From: Neopestalotiopsis rosae | Lineage: Eukaryota > Ascomycota > Sordariomycetes > Amphisphaeriales > Sporocadaceae | DNA: 64,000 bases | Reading direction: 5' to 3' | Assembly: GCA_023078685.1 (NCBI GenBank) | Contig: JALGAS010000001.1 | Coordinates: 1,612,001 to 1,676,000, forward strand | Shown here: positions 31,661 through 42,409 of the stretch, piece by piece | How the letters are laid out: each line of letters begins with the position of its first letter | How positions within the stretch are numbered: the first letter of the stretch is position 1 | Position numbers and translations under genes: made by a program | Notes under the pieces: generated by a model | The model's database searches: none | What the model was told of the DNA's origin: nothing | The model's input: only the letters and a program-made list of their open reading frames with translations

Positions 31661-33403
31661 ATGGCAAAACGGACTATGGTAGCCGTGATGCTGCTGGTGT
31701 ATAAGGCTCTCTGCGAACTTAGTATTGATCAAGTCCCTACAAATACCACAGGCCACCTTAGAAAACCAGTCAGCGGCGATTCAAACTCGATGCGGAGGCC
31801 TCTTCAGCCAGTTGAACTCTTCCACGAAGATGCGACAGCTCTTCGGGGATCCAGCATCGCAACCTTCCCGCCTGACTCGTCCTCTGCCGACTTTGTAAAC
31901 AACTACCTGACGATTGCAAGCACTCAACCCGGGAACTGGACTTCATCTCCGCCCAACGCCAACATTTGGACTTTACGATACGATATCGGCTCTGCCAATG
32001 ATGAAGGTAGCACTAGCACTGAGATACAAACTTCGAGCATGGCAAGATCATCTCACGCAGCGCCCTCAGCGACTACAATAAATCATAATTGGTCATTCCT
32101 GGCAACTGTTAAAACAGATTCCACACTCACTGTGTCCGATAGGCCGTCTAAAGCATCTAGCAGCACTCTTGGAATAACCACGCTAACGGGAGAAACGCCT
32201 TCAGTCCCAACATTGTTTGCGACATCCTCAGTTGTGGTTCAGGACGACGTAACCTCGACACTGCGAGTACAAATGACTGGAATTCTCAAACAACAATCGG
32301 TTGTAAAATCATCAGCAGAAGGGACCATTTCAGGCACGGGAGGAACAAGCTCTATTCTTCCTCAACTCAATAATTCGTCTGTGAGCGAGGTATACGTCAT
32401 GGACTCATCGAATAAGATGTCCGCCACCTCGTTGCAAAGCACAGAAACTGATGCATTAGCCGGAGCTCTTTCACCATCTCTTGCCGACCTATTTGAAGTC
32501 GTGGCCACTTCTGCTTCACACGAGACTGTTGTATTTTCGCCATTCAAAGACACTTCTGCATATGATATGTTATCGAAAAGCACAATTGATGCCGTGACGA
32601 AAGCAACGATGAACAGTTTCGGACTGCAATATAGCAATACGGCCACTAGCGCGAGCACTGTGATCTTGGATGTTTCGCAACCTCCATTGTCAGCGTTCGG
32701 TCCAGAGCATACGCAAAATGATGGTACCGATTATGATACCGACACGAATATCACTCCAGTAGCAGATCGTAGCGGTTGGGGACTATGGGAGACCACAGAC
32801 AGTCTAACGGCTTTTCTGTCCAGTATCTTCGAAACCGACGGTATGCTGCAGACAGGGATTTCGACCGAGCATGCTACAACTTCCACTGCAGTGGTGGAAT
32901 GCTGTGCCGAAATCACGAACACTGATACATCAAGTGTAAATCAAGCGCAGGGCTCCCGCTCGTCCCACAGTAGCCCCCAGGCCCCGGTGATATCCACGAA
33001 AGCTACTTCTGGCTCCGTTGAAGCTACAAGCGAGCCAACCATAGACACGACAAATAATCAAACGAGTGCAGAGAGAAGAAGGACTGTTGGTATCGTTATG
33101 GCTGCTGTGTCTCTTGTAGGGGCGTGTGGTGGATTGTCGATTGTCGCTGCCCGACGCTACCGTTTGAAGAAGAAACGGTTGCTCACAAACTTGCGTGCCA
33201 CTGACTCGTCGACTATGAAGGAGACAATTGAGCCTGCCGCCAGTAGCCGTGTGCCCATCCAACGGAACGTTTTCGCTGTATTCCAGGGACATACTTCGAT
33301 GACGAACCAAGGTACTCACAAGGGCCGTCGATGGAAAGATTCTGATAAAACTCCCAACATCTCACGGCCAGCACTTTCCCAAAATAGTCTGGGCTGGATA
33401 TAA
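31661..33403 (+). CDS. Mucin-like Ser/Thr-rich type I membrane protein
   Basis: A single exon of 580 residues. The N-terminus MVAVMLLVYKALCEL after a basic start is a signal-peptide-like segment. Most of the ectodomain (30-465) is Ser/Thr-rich with low Cys content, the pattern of heavily O-mannosylated fungal surface proteins. One membrane helix follows at about 474-494 (TVGIVMAAVSLVGACGGLSI), and then a basic stop-transfer RRYRLKKKR and a cytosolic tail of about 80 residues. The topology resembles fungal wall-stress sensors (Wsc/Mid2-like) but no WSC Cys domain is present, so sensing is speculative. A diverged fragment of a related gene lies at 42,410-42,640 (-). Confidence 0.75.
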   Translation: MAKRTMVAVMLLVYKALCELSIDQVPTNTTGHLRKPVSGDSNSMRRPLQPVELFHEDATALRGSSIATFPPDSSSADFVNNYLTIASTQPGNWTSSPPNANIWTLRYDIGSANDEGSTSTEIQTSSMARSSHAAPSATTINHNWSFLATVKTDSTLTVSDRPSKASSSTLGITTLTGETPSVPTLFATSSVVVQDDVTSTLRVQMTGILKQQSVVKSSAEGTISGTGGTSSILPQLNNSSVSEVYVMDSSNKMSATSLQSTETDALAGALSPSLADLFEVVATSASHETVVFSPFKDTSAYDMLSKSTIDAVTKATMNSFGLQYSNTATSASTVILDVSQPPLSAFGPEHTQNDGTDYDTDTNITPVADRSGWGLWETTDSLTAFLSSIFETDGMLQTGISTEHATTSTAVVECCAEITNTDTSSVNQAQGSRSSHSSPQAPVISTKATSGSVEATSEPTIDTTNNQTSAERRRTVGIVMAAVSLVGACGGLSIVAARRYRLKKKRLLTNLRATDSSTMKETIEPAASSRVPIQRNVFAVFQGHTSMTNQGTHKGRRWKDSDKTPNISRPALSQNSLGWI

Positions 33404-33989
33404 AGTAGCGTGAAAAGCTGACCAGCCAGAGCCTACCTCAGAAGATACTTCGCACAGATGGTTTCTCTCGCCAAGGATTGAAAACGGTGGCAAGTATAAT
33501 CTAAGTCGGAAGTAGCCTCTAGTGGTAGCTCTCGTACAATCCATGACAGGATCTCATAATGCGATCGATGAGTTTCTGGGATCCACATGATGCTCGGTAC
33601 TTCCAAAGCATATATATGAATACACGGATTGCGAGTGAAATCCCCGCTTCGTAAGGTGGCGCCGTGACTTGAAATATTAGAAAGAGCGATGGACGTCGAG
33701 TTCACGCCGCATGGCCAAGTGTCTCCATTTGCAAGATCGGACCTGGATTAGTAGACCGTGTTGTGTACTCTTGACACGGATTTCGAATGCTGGGTCCCTG
33801 TCGTTTACAGCAACTGTCAATTATTGAATCATTTCACGCATTGTAGAAATTTGATGCGATCCCTGGAAACCTAAATAAGCAGTAAAATTCGAGAAAAGTT
33901 GAGATCATTATGGTATCGACATCGTTGGATCCTAGTACACTGGTTTATCGATATCCTTCCACAACTATTCACCGCTTTGAGAATTTACG
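33404..33989. other. No gene seen
   Basis: Downstream flank of the mucin-like gene; short frames only. Confidence 0.35.
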
Positions 33990-34330
33990 ACGACATATAT
34001 ATATATATATATCCTACTGGAAGGCCTGACAATGGCAAGTGCTGAATGTGGCTGGTCGATATACTGTAGAAGGTAGTATGCTCTTTTGTCCTGTTTGTCC
34101 AATGCTACTCTTCTATGCTGGGCTACTGTTCCGTGGTGGGATACTCTTTTGTGTTGAAATACGGATACAAGCAAGACCGGCTTCTTCTCGTTGTCTCACT
34201 TCTCTTGTCTTTAAGCGCGGACGATCCATATCCGGCGCTGACATTCATGTATCCCAATCAGACCGACTTTGCACTGTAATCTGGTGCAAATCCTGGCCAT
34301 ATAGTCTCCAAGACAGTGGCAGAACTTGAT
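33990..34330. repeat. TA tract, short minisatellite and single MITE arm
   Basis: A TA dinucleotide run lies at about 33,995-34,012. Three or four units (GCTACTCTTCTATGCTGG and variants) lie at 34,100-34,160. Bases 34,175-34,290 match one arm of the 11,224-11,547 inverted repeat (CGGCTTCTTCTCGTTGTC, GCGCGGACGATCCATATC, GGCGCTGACATTCATGTA). Confidence 0.7.
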
Positions 34331-35050
34331 GACCATCAATGATTTCAGATTCTGGTAGGCATCTATAGTATGCGGCAGAATGGTTTTGCATCCCCCTCGC
34401 GTGGCTTCAAAAATGATACTTCGACGCACGCGAGTAATGGGCACGTCAAGAGTGACTTGACAGGTCGAGGTCATAATCCGAGCATATACGACCCGGCGCT
34501 TTTCGAACAGGATACATTTTATCGTTAACCGAAAAATCGGGCAACTAGCCGCATGACAAGTTGAGGCGGGAGTTATACCTGAGGTAGCACTTCTCAGTGC
34601 GGCGAAGTCAGTGGGGGAGCCTCCTAGATATTGGAACGAGGCTTTAACAGATGTATCGTATTTCCTCATCTTCCTGCTTGTGTGTGTATCGCGATTCATG
34701 GCGTGGTATGACATGCAGGCTGCCAGAGGGTTCATCTTGGTCACGCTATGCTTACGCTGCAGCTAAGCCATGTTGTCAGGTTCAGTTCCATATGTTGCTA
34801 CCCTAAATTACAGGAATGCCAGTAGCCTTATAGACAGCGAGACTTGTTTGCGCTCCTTGCAAGTATGTGGCCCACTCACTACCCTAGACGATGCGCTCGG
34901 GGGCCTCCTAAGCGGGCTCTGCCTGTGCGTGAAGGACTTGAAATGTGGGCCTAAACCCCGCGGGCCGGGACCATGTGGGTCTAAGCTCCGGTTCTCCGGA
35001 TGGCCGGGGATGATGGAGCATCGGAAAAGGCATATATAGCCACGATTGCA
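34331..35050. repeat. Mosaic of partial repeats
   Basis: Bases 34,495-34,600 match the extension repeat at 38,290-38,400 (GCGCTTTTCGAACAGGA, GCATGACAAGT). Bases 34,710-34,790 match 38,868-38,935 (GGCTGCCAGAGGGTTCATC, GCAGCTAAGCC). Bases 34,945-35,010 hold a repeat A core in reverse (CCCGCGGGCCGGGACCATGT, GCTCCGGTTCTCCGG). A 177-codon minus frame across this mosaic is not called as a gene. Confidence 0.65.
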
Positions 35051-35294
35051 TAAAAAATAAAATCCTGATTATTCCACTATTTGACATCAAGCACCCGTAG
35101 GATAGTACGAGCGCAAACGGACAAAAACTGGTCAGACCTTCAGGCTATAACCATGCTCTTCTTCACAGGGAACTGACACCACGCCCATGAAATCTAATCG
35201 TTCAAATTTCATACACGAAGCTGCAGCAAGACTTTAACAGTAGGAAAAGCTACATATGACCGCTAATTACCTATATCAGGAGCGATTAACAGGC

Positions 35295-35700
35295 CTACGC
35301 AATCGAATTGATATTGTAGATAGGTTGTAAACGGATTCGTCGCCGACGCATGCCGGCAGTATTAGTGCCTCCTTGTGAAGACCCCAAATCGAGTAGTTTG
35401 GGAGTGGGGCGAGCTCGGCCATAAGCTTGTTGACGCTGGCGCTGAAGAGCCTTTGCGACCTGTTGACATCAGCACTGGTATTCCAATGTATCATGGCAGC
35501 TAACGACTACGAACCAGTCCGTTTAAATCTGGTAATTTCTCCCCCTCAGGAAGATGTACCATGACCTCCATTCTATCGCAGGTGGCGTTGTAATACACAG
35601 TAAGGCTGAAGACATCGGCCTTTTCGCCGAGAGCCTGTGTCTTACGCAGGATCGATGGACCGCTCCTGCATAGTTTGATCTTTTGCTGCTTCGTATGCAT
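35295..35700 (-). CDS. Truncated MADS-like paralogue
   Basis: Two exons (complement of 35295-35459 and 35515-35700) give 116 residues. Exon 1 has exactly the length of that at 13,330-13,515 and differs by only a few residues; the GTTCGT donor and CAACAG acceptor are also conserved. Exon 2 follows the paralogue (KALQRQRQQAYGRARPTPK) but homology ends near 35,325 and a stop follows, so the protein lacks the last 130 or so residues. It could be expressed as a short domain-only protein or be a relic. A longer 5' reading up to 35,947 lacks counterpart support. Confidence 0.55.
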
Positions 35701-36184
35701 ATTGTATGTTTGAGCACAGCGAGGCAGTGAGTAGCAAATATGTAACAAGCTGAGAAGCGTCACGTACTTTCAGTAACATATTACTGAAACATGGAATAAT
35801 ACACAGCAGCGGCGAGAATACAGACCAGAAAAAGAGTCGAGGAAAAAACAACCATGAACTATTATATATCAAGAGCATATTCGGTGTATCATCTGGTCGG
35901 GGCATCAATTTGACCCCTGCAAAACAGGACAACAGAGTATACGGCATCTACAGTATAGGATCTACTGGGCACAGCTCCAGAACTTAGAGCCTAAAATAAA
36001 TGTGCTGCAGTATCTCCACGGCTTAGGAGGTCCTGGTATTGATAGATATGGGAGCAACATGTTTACATTTTCTAGATCACGACCCGTAAATCAGCGACTG
36101 CGCTGGGCATTGAAGGCCCATCCGCTCAACAAATACTTACAGTGCGAGCGATTTGGCAAGAAAGGCATGCCCACACGATCTTCG
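35701..36184. other. No independent gene seen
   Basis: Homology to the 13-kb locus continues upstream only to about 35,790 (ATTCCATGTTTCAGTAATAT). The rest shows no feature. Confidence 0.35.
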
Positions 36185-36375
36185 TGAGCGACGACAAACA
36201 TTCCGGGCAAGAGGCACGGATTGTGAATCAAATCCCCGCAGGCCGAAGATACTGTGGGTCTTAGCTCCGAATGGAGTCCACGAAGTCTACAGTGCCTGTC
36301 CCTTTGGACCAGGCAAGAGTGGCAACAGCAACGGGGGACGATCTGGCTGATGCGGGTCTTATGCCCGTGTTCCGC
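36185..36375 (-). repeat. Dispersed repeat A, best-preserved copy
   Basis: Reading minus strand: CGTAGCGGAACACGGGCATA, GACCCGCATCAGCCAGATCG, TTGCCACTCTTGCCTGGTCC, GGCACTGTAGACTTCGTGG, GGAGCTAAGACCCACAGTAT and CTTCGGCCTGCGGGGATTTG. The same order is seen at 410-580 and 42,660-42,780, and partly at 3,690-3,885, 11,880-11,930 and within both inverted arms. Confidence 0.75.
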
Positions 36376-37531
36376 TACGCCAGTCTACCGCTTCCGATTG
36401 AGCCGAGACTTGTAATTTGCCTCATCAGGTAGGTCCCGGCGATGCGGATGGTTATTTGGTTGCCCACACATTTGGTCACGAGACGCGTATTACCTTACCA
36501 AGTTTTCCAAACAAATGGCAAGAGGTAAGCCAAGCCAGCCACATGCAGCGCGCGCTACTATAATGTCTTGAAAGCTGCAGTATACAGAGGCTAGGATGCC
36601 ATTGAGAAGATACATTGGAGTGGGAGACAACTGGCCACTGTCACTGTCATCTGTCGACTGTTAAAATGTTCGGCTACAGTTTTAACAGAGGCGAGACTGG
36701 TGTTGACTAAATCGCTTAGCATGCCTCAATTCAAGCAATGGATCGATATGTAACAAACTGGCATTCTACTTTCGAATCGTCTACCTGTATCGTATATTGT
36801 CTATTCACCTAGATCGCGAAGGAGTGCAGAAAAAACATGCAAGCCGGTCACCCAAGCACATGAGACAGTTCTACGCATGTTTGTGATGGATTTACCGGAT
36901 GTGACTGTGTTCTTCCTGATTCGAGGAAATGTTCCCAAATACTCGGCCCACGGGCATTTGAACCATATTTTGCGTGGATAGAATGGTCTCGACGTGGGAA
37001 AGGGGACCCACCCAAGGCTCCCCCATGGCAGCACAGTGTGTACGATTCTGGTGGACGGTATGTGCGAAGGTATCCCCTTGCTCATTTGCACTCTTCTGTC
37101 CCTTGCATTCCAAGGATCCAAGGTTGACTTCATACCAGCGTACAGGTCATGATCTAGAACCAACATGAATGAACATAGCCAAGGGCTCTACAATCACTTG
37201 AGAAGTGGATCTTATCACCGCGTCCCGCCTGTACTTTCCGTCATGGTTCAAGGCAGCAATTACTTTGATTCAATCTCGGTGCAGTTACCCCTAGCATTCG
37301 GACTGAATTATTTGTCGTTATTTCATCAGCTCGTAAGTACATAATCAAATACCGATCAATGACCTTGAAAACAAATAGGTGGCACCTCACGATATGAACC
37401 ATCGATTTATTTCTCAAAGCTCCTTTAAATATCCAACATTTACCTCCAAATTCAAAATTATCCTCGGGCACTCTTCCTCACTCATAAAGTCTATCTGGGT
37501 CCAGAATCAGGGTCCAGAATCAATTCAGAAA
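36376..37531. other. No firm gene
   Basis: A 121-codon minus frame (36,801-37,166) shows no domain or splice support. The 3' end is the promoter side of the coiled-coil gene. Confidence 0.3.
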
Positions 37532-38324
37532 ATGACAGCACCTTCGTCGCAACGACCTCGAGCTGGTCCCTACACAAACTCAAGGTCACAGAGGCTGTCT
37601 AATCTACGAGCTGCAGTCCGCAAGCATGGTTCTCAAGCGACCGCAAATGCGCCGACGAAGAGATCGACCGACATGTTGAATACCATGTCGACTAACATGC
37701 AACCTCCTCCGCAGACTATGACAGCACCGCCTCATGGCAATGCAGTCAGTCAAGATCAGCACGAAACCGATGTGTCGGCGGCAGACGTCTCGCTTTTGTA
37801 CGTCAGCTTGTTCCCCGATAAGAAACTCGACGTCTGCTGATCTAGCTTGAGCCAATCTTTGGTCGTGGAAAGCAAAGAACATACCAAAACAGAAGTGGGA
37901 AAGATTTCCTTAGAGCTGAACGGGATATCATCGTTGATATCCCAACTGATGAACGAGTGAGTGTTTATGCTCCTGCGTGGGAATGCTGATTGCTAATGGT
38001 GTCGAAAGGATCCAAAGCACGTAAGTAGTAGCACGAACTGGTCAGTCATTAAGTCCATGAATGAAGTTCTAATGGTGGCCCATGGGCGTAGGAGACAAGA
38101 GATCGATCAAGGGTATGTTAGCACTGCTCGACGTCTTTTCGCTTCCATTTAGTGACAGAATTTGAAGATTCCAACACCACAAAAACATCACAGAGTCCTT
38201 GATGGATATTCTCAAGGAAGCACTCGAGATGCATGAGATCCAGTACGACCAGGATGGGGCGGGGCCAGAACAAGAAGATTTCATGGACCCTGCGCTTTTC
38301 GAACAGGACACATTTCATCATTAG
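37532..38324 (+). CDS. Small coiled-coil protein in five exons
   Basis: Exons 37532-37797, 37846-37956, 38009-38020, 38092-38112 and 38168-38324 give 188 residues with all four junctions in frame. Two exons are tiny (12 and 21 nt). The first intron (GTACGT ... CTGATCTAG, 48 nt, a multiple of three) removes a TGA that otherwise looks like a premature stop. Residues 1-90 are Ser/Arg/Thr/Gln-rich, and the rest is helical: KISLELNGISSLISQLMNEI, STRRQEIDQ and ITESLMDILKEALEMHEIQY. The last residues (DPALFEQDTFHH) are encoded by sequence that belongs to the diverged inverted-repeat extension, so the C-terminus appears to have been captured from, or shared with, the repeat. Family unknown. The exon model is mine; cDNA would settle it. 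Confidence 0.55.
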
Positions 38325-38690
38325 CTGATAAGGGAGGCAAGTAGCCGGATGACAAGTCAAGGCGGTAGTTATTGCTTGGGAAAGAATTTCTAAGTACGTA
38401 GCAATAATAAAGATTGCGCACATCCATACCACGCCCTGATTCACAATGAACATATGGACAGCCAAACAACTCAAGTAATACAACTAGTGACTCAATAACA
38501 GGAGACGCTTGTGTCAGCGTCTCAGTCCAATGTTCAGGAGGTCCCCCAATTTACTTCGCGTGATTGCAAAAACACATACTCATGCATGGAGCATACATGA
38601 GACGTACAGTAGCGGATTGATCAATATGAAGGTTCTAAACTCGTCTATAGTGGGTCCCATGGCGACTTTTCGAGCATAACCAAACCTACC
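38260..38690 (-). repeat. Diverged inner extension of the inverted repeat (right)
   Basis: Counterpart of 20,464-20,890 in opposite orientation, lower identity than the arm itself. Includes the 3' end of the coiled-coil gene. Confidence 0.75.
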
Positions 38691-40515
38691 AGAAGAATGA
38701 TTCAATCAAGACCGTACGATCCATGGCAAAAGACGTGAGTCAGGTCGCTTTTTACAGGAAGCGATTCCGGGTCTACTCGGCTTTCAAGTGGACAAACATC
38801 TGATCCGAGATTGAAAGACTAATAATCCAGGTAGAATGGCATTCTTGCTTTCAGCATGGACATGGAGGCTGCCAGAGGGTTCATCTCGGTCACGCTGTAC
38901 TTACGGTGCAGCTAAGCCGTGTCGCCAGGTCATCTCATCACTTTTCCTACCAATGGATGCAGTCTCGCCGTTCTCGCCGATCGTAAGCAAAACTTGGACT
39001 CCAGAAGAAACCACTATTTTTGTTCCCACCCTTACCTGGCTCAAAGGAACCAGCATCATGGAGAGCACGATTTACATCCGAAAAACTGGAGCGAGCTTAG
39101 ACCCACATTCTTCGGCGGACGGATTTTAGGCCCACAGGCCAAGGGCTTCCGCCACGGGGAGAGTCCGCTTCCGAGGCTTTAGAGCCCTTTCTATATCAGA
39201 AGGAGCTCTAGTACCGGAGTATGGTTATAAGACCCACATTAACAAAGTCAAATTTCCGCCATTGCAAAGACCTGGCTTGGGTATGTACACAGGCACTGTT
39301 GACTCGCGGTCTACACCCGGAGAGCCGGAGCTTAAGCCCACATACTTTCGGCTTGCGGGTTTTAGGTCCACAGTCCATGTCTTTTGACTGGCGTTTTAGG
39401 ATGTTTGTCTTCCATAATCGCCGTCATCCTGTTGGGACTTTCTCTCCTCGTGGGTACTGAATCCCATTCTACGAGCAAACCTCGTGGGTCAATTCCGTGC
39501 GGCGCTCTACGTACAGAGTTTCCTCATGCTGTTCCACTGGCCAGATCAGATCGAATTTACGATGTACGTACAGAAAGCCGGGGCTAGGCCCGCATATCTT
39601 GGACTTGCGGGTGTTGCGGGTGTTCTAAGCAAGTTGCTGTACTACTGATGTCCTGGTCGTGAGTACGCTTTGCACAGTCTGGTTGTTCGAGGGGTTTTGT
39701 TTGAAATTATTGAGTATTTTTGCCCCGTCCGGTAGATTTGTGTTTCTAAGAGGATAATTTGGCAGTTCCGTTGATGGGTTCTTTGCTTTCGATAGGTGGT
39801 CGTGCCCTTGAGATTTTGTCCGAAGCAGAAGCCTGGCATGTTTCATTCTTTCGACTAACCATAACACAAGCAACGATCGGCCACCTAACAACAGACTTGT
39901 CTGATACAATCTCTATGGTTTGGCACAGCACCTTGCAAAGCCGTCCGAATATGCACCTCAAACTGCCTATCAAATCAACAAGTGGAGTAAAATACGATCA
40001 AGGACCATATAATTTGGAGGAGCCAGCAGAATAACATCTTTATTTTCAGCATAGCAACCGGGGCCGCTGCAACGGAAGGCAAGGTGGCCATAATGAAGGA
40101 AGCCAACTACGCACTAGGTTAGATCAGTATTTCCATGATATCCGTGGCTCAAAACTGTTGCTCTCCGTAACCAGGAAGCCGCACTTGAACTCCACATATC
40201 CGTACTATGCGAGCTTCTGCTGCTCTGTGCCCCGCCTCTACACTGGCATGTCGGCTTGACCGGATCGATGAGAATTGATGAAGTTTGCCGTTCCTGAAAG
40301 CAAATTTGCATGCCCTACACAACAGGCAGCATGGCCCCGGCTCTCTCGTGGTCTTGGGCCGTGTTTGGTCAGACTTGGCGTTCAGACTCCCTGTGAGCGC
40401 TGGCTTCGACTTTACTGATACAAAGCATCGTAATTGCTGCACATATTGTACACATGTTACGGTATTCTTAGGGTAATGATTTACTATAAAATATCTAGCC
40501 ATATCCTGCGACAGA

Positions 40516-40609
40516 CACTTCTCTACACACTTCTCTACACACTTCTCTACACACTTCTCTACACACTTCTCTACACACTTCTCTACACACTTCTCTACAC
40601 ACTTCTCTG
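40516..40609. repeat. 12-bp tandem repeat in ADH promoter (right copy)
   Basis: Reverse-complement units CTACACACTTCT, about 7.5 copies, the same number as in the left arm. Confidence 0.92.
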
Positions 40610-40635
40610 GGAAACACTCCTGGCATCATCCATAT

Positions 40636-41685
40636 TTGCCCGTCCACTTGGATGTTATCATGCCTTCTTTTACAGTGTTCAAAGGATCGAGCGAGGGCGC
40701 ACCTAAACAGGCGACTATCACCAAGCCCGACTACCTTACTGGTGACCAGGTGTTCCTCAAAATAAGCGCATCTGGTCTATGCGGTACAGACCTACACTTC
40801 AGGACGATCGATATGGCCCTTGGACACGAAGGTGTTGGTGTTGTGGAGGCTCTCGGCCCTGAAGTGAAATTCTTGAGAAAGGGTGACCGCGTCGGCTGGG
40901 GATATGAGCATGACTCCTGCGGCCACTGCAACCAATGCTTGCCGGGCCGAGAGAACTACTGTCCTGAACGCGCCGTATACGGCAGCGCCAACTTGGACCA
41001 GGGCTCTTTCGCGACTCATGCTATCTGGCGTGAGGCTTTCCTGTTCAAGATTCCCAACGGTCTAAGCGACGAGGCTGCCGCGCCGATGCAGTGCGGCGGC
41101 GCCACCGTCTGGAACGCGCTGCAAGCTTATAATGCGCAACCCTTCGAAACAGTTGGTATTATGGGCATTGGAGGACTGGGACACCTGGCCATCCAATTCG
41201 CTGCTAAAATGGGATGTCACGTTGTCGCGCTCTCGGGCTCGGACCTCAAGAAGGACGAGGCTATCAAGCTTGGAGCTCATGAGTTCATTGCCGTCCAGAA
41301 GCAGGGCAAAATCCCCGTGTCAAAGCAATTGAATCGTCTTCTTGTCACCACCTCCGCTCAGCCCGACTGGGACGTCCTCATGCCCATGCTTGCGCCCAAT
41401 GCAACCATTCACCCCCTGTACGCCGCCCAGGGCCACCTCTCTATTCCCTACATACCAATGCTGGTCAACGGTATCACTGTGCAGGGCTCCATTGTTGCGC
41501 CACGCAAGGTTCACCGTGACATGCTCGAGTTCGCTGCTCTTCACAGGATCGAGCCTGTTGTAAGAATCTTTCCAATGACGGAGGCGGGTATCAAGGACGC
41601 GATGGACAGTTTAGAAAAGGGATCTGTACACTTTCGCGCTGTCATTAAGCCTGAGCCCATTTCCCATCGTCATTCGAGTGATTGA
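40636..41685 (+). CDS. Zinc-dependent alcohol dehydrogenase (CAD/ADH6-like MDR), copy 2
   Basis: Encodes the same 349 residues as 17,468-18,517, with the same catalytic (GLCGTD, GHEGVG) and structural (CGHCNQCLPGRENYC) zinc sites and Rossmann motif. Its promoter tandem repeat is also identical in length. Both copies look functional, so dosage may be doubled. No change of start, frame or length was found. Confidence 0.92.
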   Translation: MPVHLDVIMPSFTVFKGSSEGAPKQATITKPDYLTGDQVFLKISASGLCGTDLHFRTIDMALGHEGVGVVEALGPEVKFLRKGDRVGWGYEHDSCGHCNQCLPGRENYCPERAVYGSANLDQGSFATHAIWREAFLFKIPNGLSDEAAAPMQCGGATVWNALQAYNAQPFETVGIMGIGGLGHLAIQFAAKMGCHVVALSGSDLKKDEAIKLGAHEFIAVQKQGKIPVSKQLNRLLVTTSAQPDWDVLMPMLAPNATIHPLYAAQGHLSIPYIPMLVNGITVQGSIVAPRKVHRDMLEFAALHRIEPVVRIFPMTEAGIKDAMDSLEKGSVHFRAVIKPEPISHRHSSD

Positions 41686-42242
41686 AAACAGCCCCAGGCG
41701 AATCTGGTACTCTGTCCCAGACTTACGTTCCTCTTTGACAGACCATGGATAAGGACAAATACGTATGAGACCATTCCCTGTCTTTGTCGCATCTATTGCA
41801 CTTCTTTCATGAATCAGTTGATTAAACAAAGAAAAACGATTGCTTTGAACTCGCGGATTCTATGTTTTTGGTGTTCTGACTGTGACTTGACTACTCTTCC
41901 GTACAGATGTTCCTTCATTTATCTCTTTCAGAGAACAAGCCAGAGCTGTATGTGGAGTACATAGGCACCAAGCAAAATCTGACCATTGAGAGAAGGCTCG
42001 ACAGTGAAGTCATCACGAACTGACATTTCCTCTTCCCCGTTGTGTCATCTATACGACAATCGCACAAGTTACGTAGAGCCGACAAAACTGTCGATGTTTT
42101 TGTCAATCGTACTTTCGTCCATGTTCATGGTGTTTAGTGCAGCTCAAGAAAGTGCGCGATATGTCCAACACTGACTACCAATTGAAGCTAGAATACTCAT
42201 GCGTGCTGCGGAGCCTTCAGGATGCGATTTACGCCATAGCGG

Positions 42243-42409
42243 CAACCACAAGCCCAGGCAGCAGATACTGCGGACTTGTTCTACTTTCGATAAGCAACAT
42301 GCAGGGATGCCTCCGAATCGGAAACGATGCGTTCGGGCGTCGCATACAAGTTTGACCATTGTTAATGAATACGGCCCACTGCTCTCGAGACCTCGGTGCT
42401 AGTGCGTGT
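42243..42409 (-). pseudogene. Diverged zinc-knuckle remnant outside the right arm
   Basis: Beyond the arm boundary similarity to the left-side gag-like remnant drops sharply. A weak alignment remains (minus strand: VCDARTHRF...IPACCLSK against VCHRCCGHEHWQLACLRRK). The Cys/His knuckle is lost here. Confidence 0.35.

Larger units (their letters stand above)
38691..42242. repeat. Right arm of the 3.55-kb near-identical inverted duplication
   Basis: Reverse complement of 16,911-20,463. It holds the second alcohol dehydrogenase, the same 12-bp promoter array and the same repeat A copies (39,070-39,130; 39,235-39,370). Short frames inside both arms match residue for residue except one Cys/Tyr change from a single transition near 41,711 and a short change near 39,440. 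Confidence 0.95.

Noticed and set aside
34211..34744. 177-codon minus-strand frame
   Set aside because: It crosses several unrelated repeat fragments and has no domain or splice support.
37838..37840. Apparent premature TGA in the coiled-coil gene, considered as recoding or a pseudogene
   Set aside because: A 48-nt GTACGT...CTGATCTAG intron removes it and joins the frame cleanly.
16911..42242. Reading the 3.55-kb arms as terminal inverted repeats of one 25-kb transposon
   Set aside because: The arms contain a whole metabolic gene and older repeats, and no transposase or target duplication was seen. A secondary inverted duplication is simpler.
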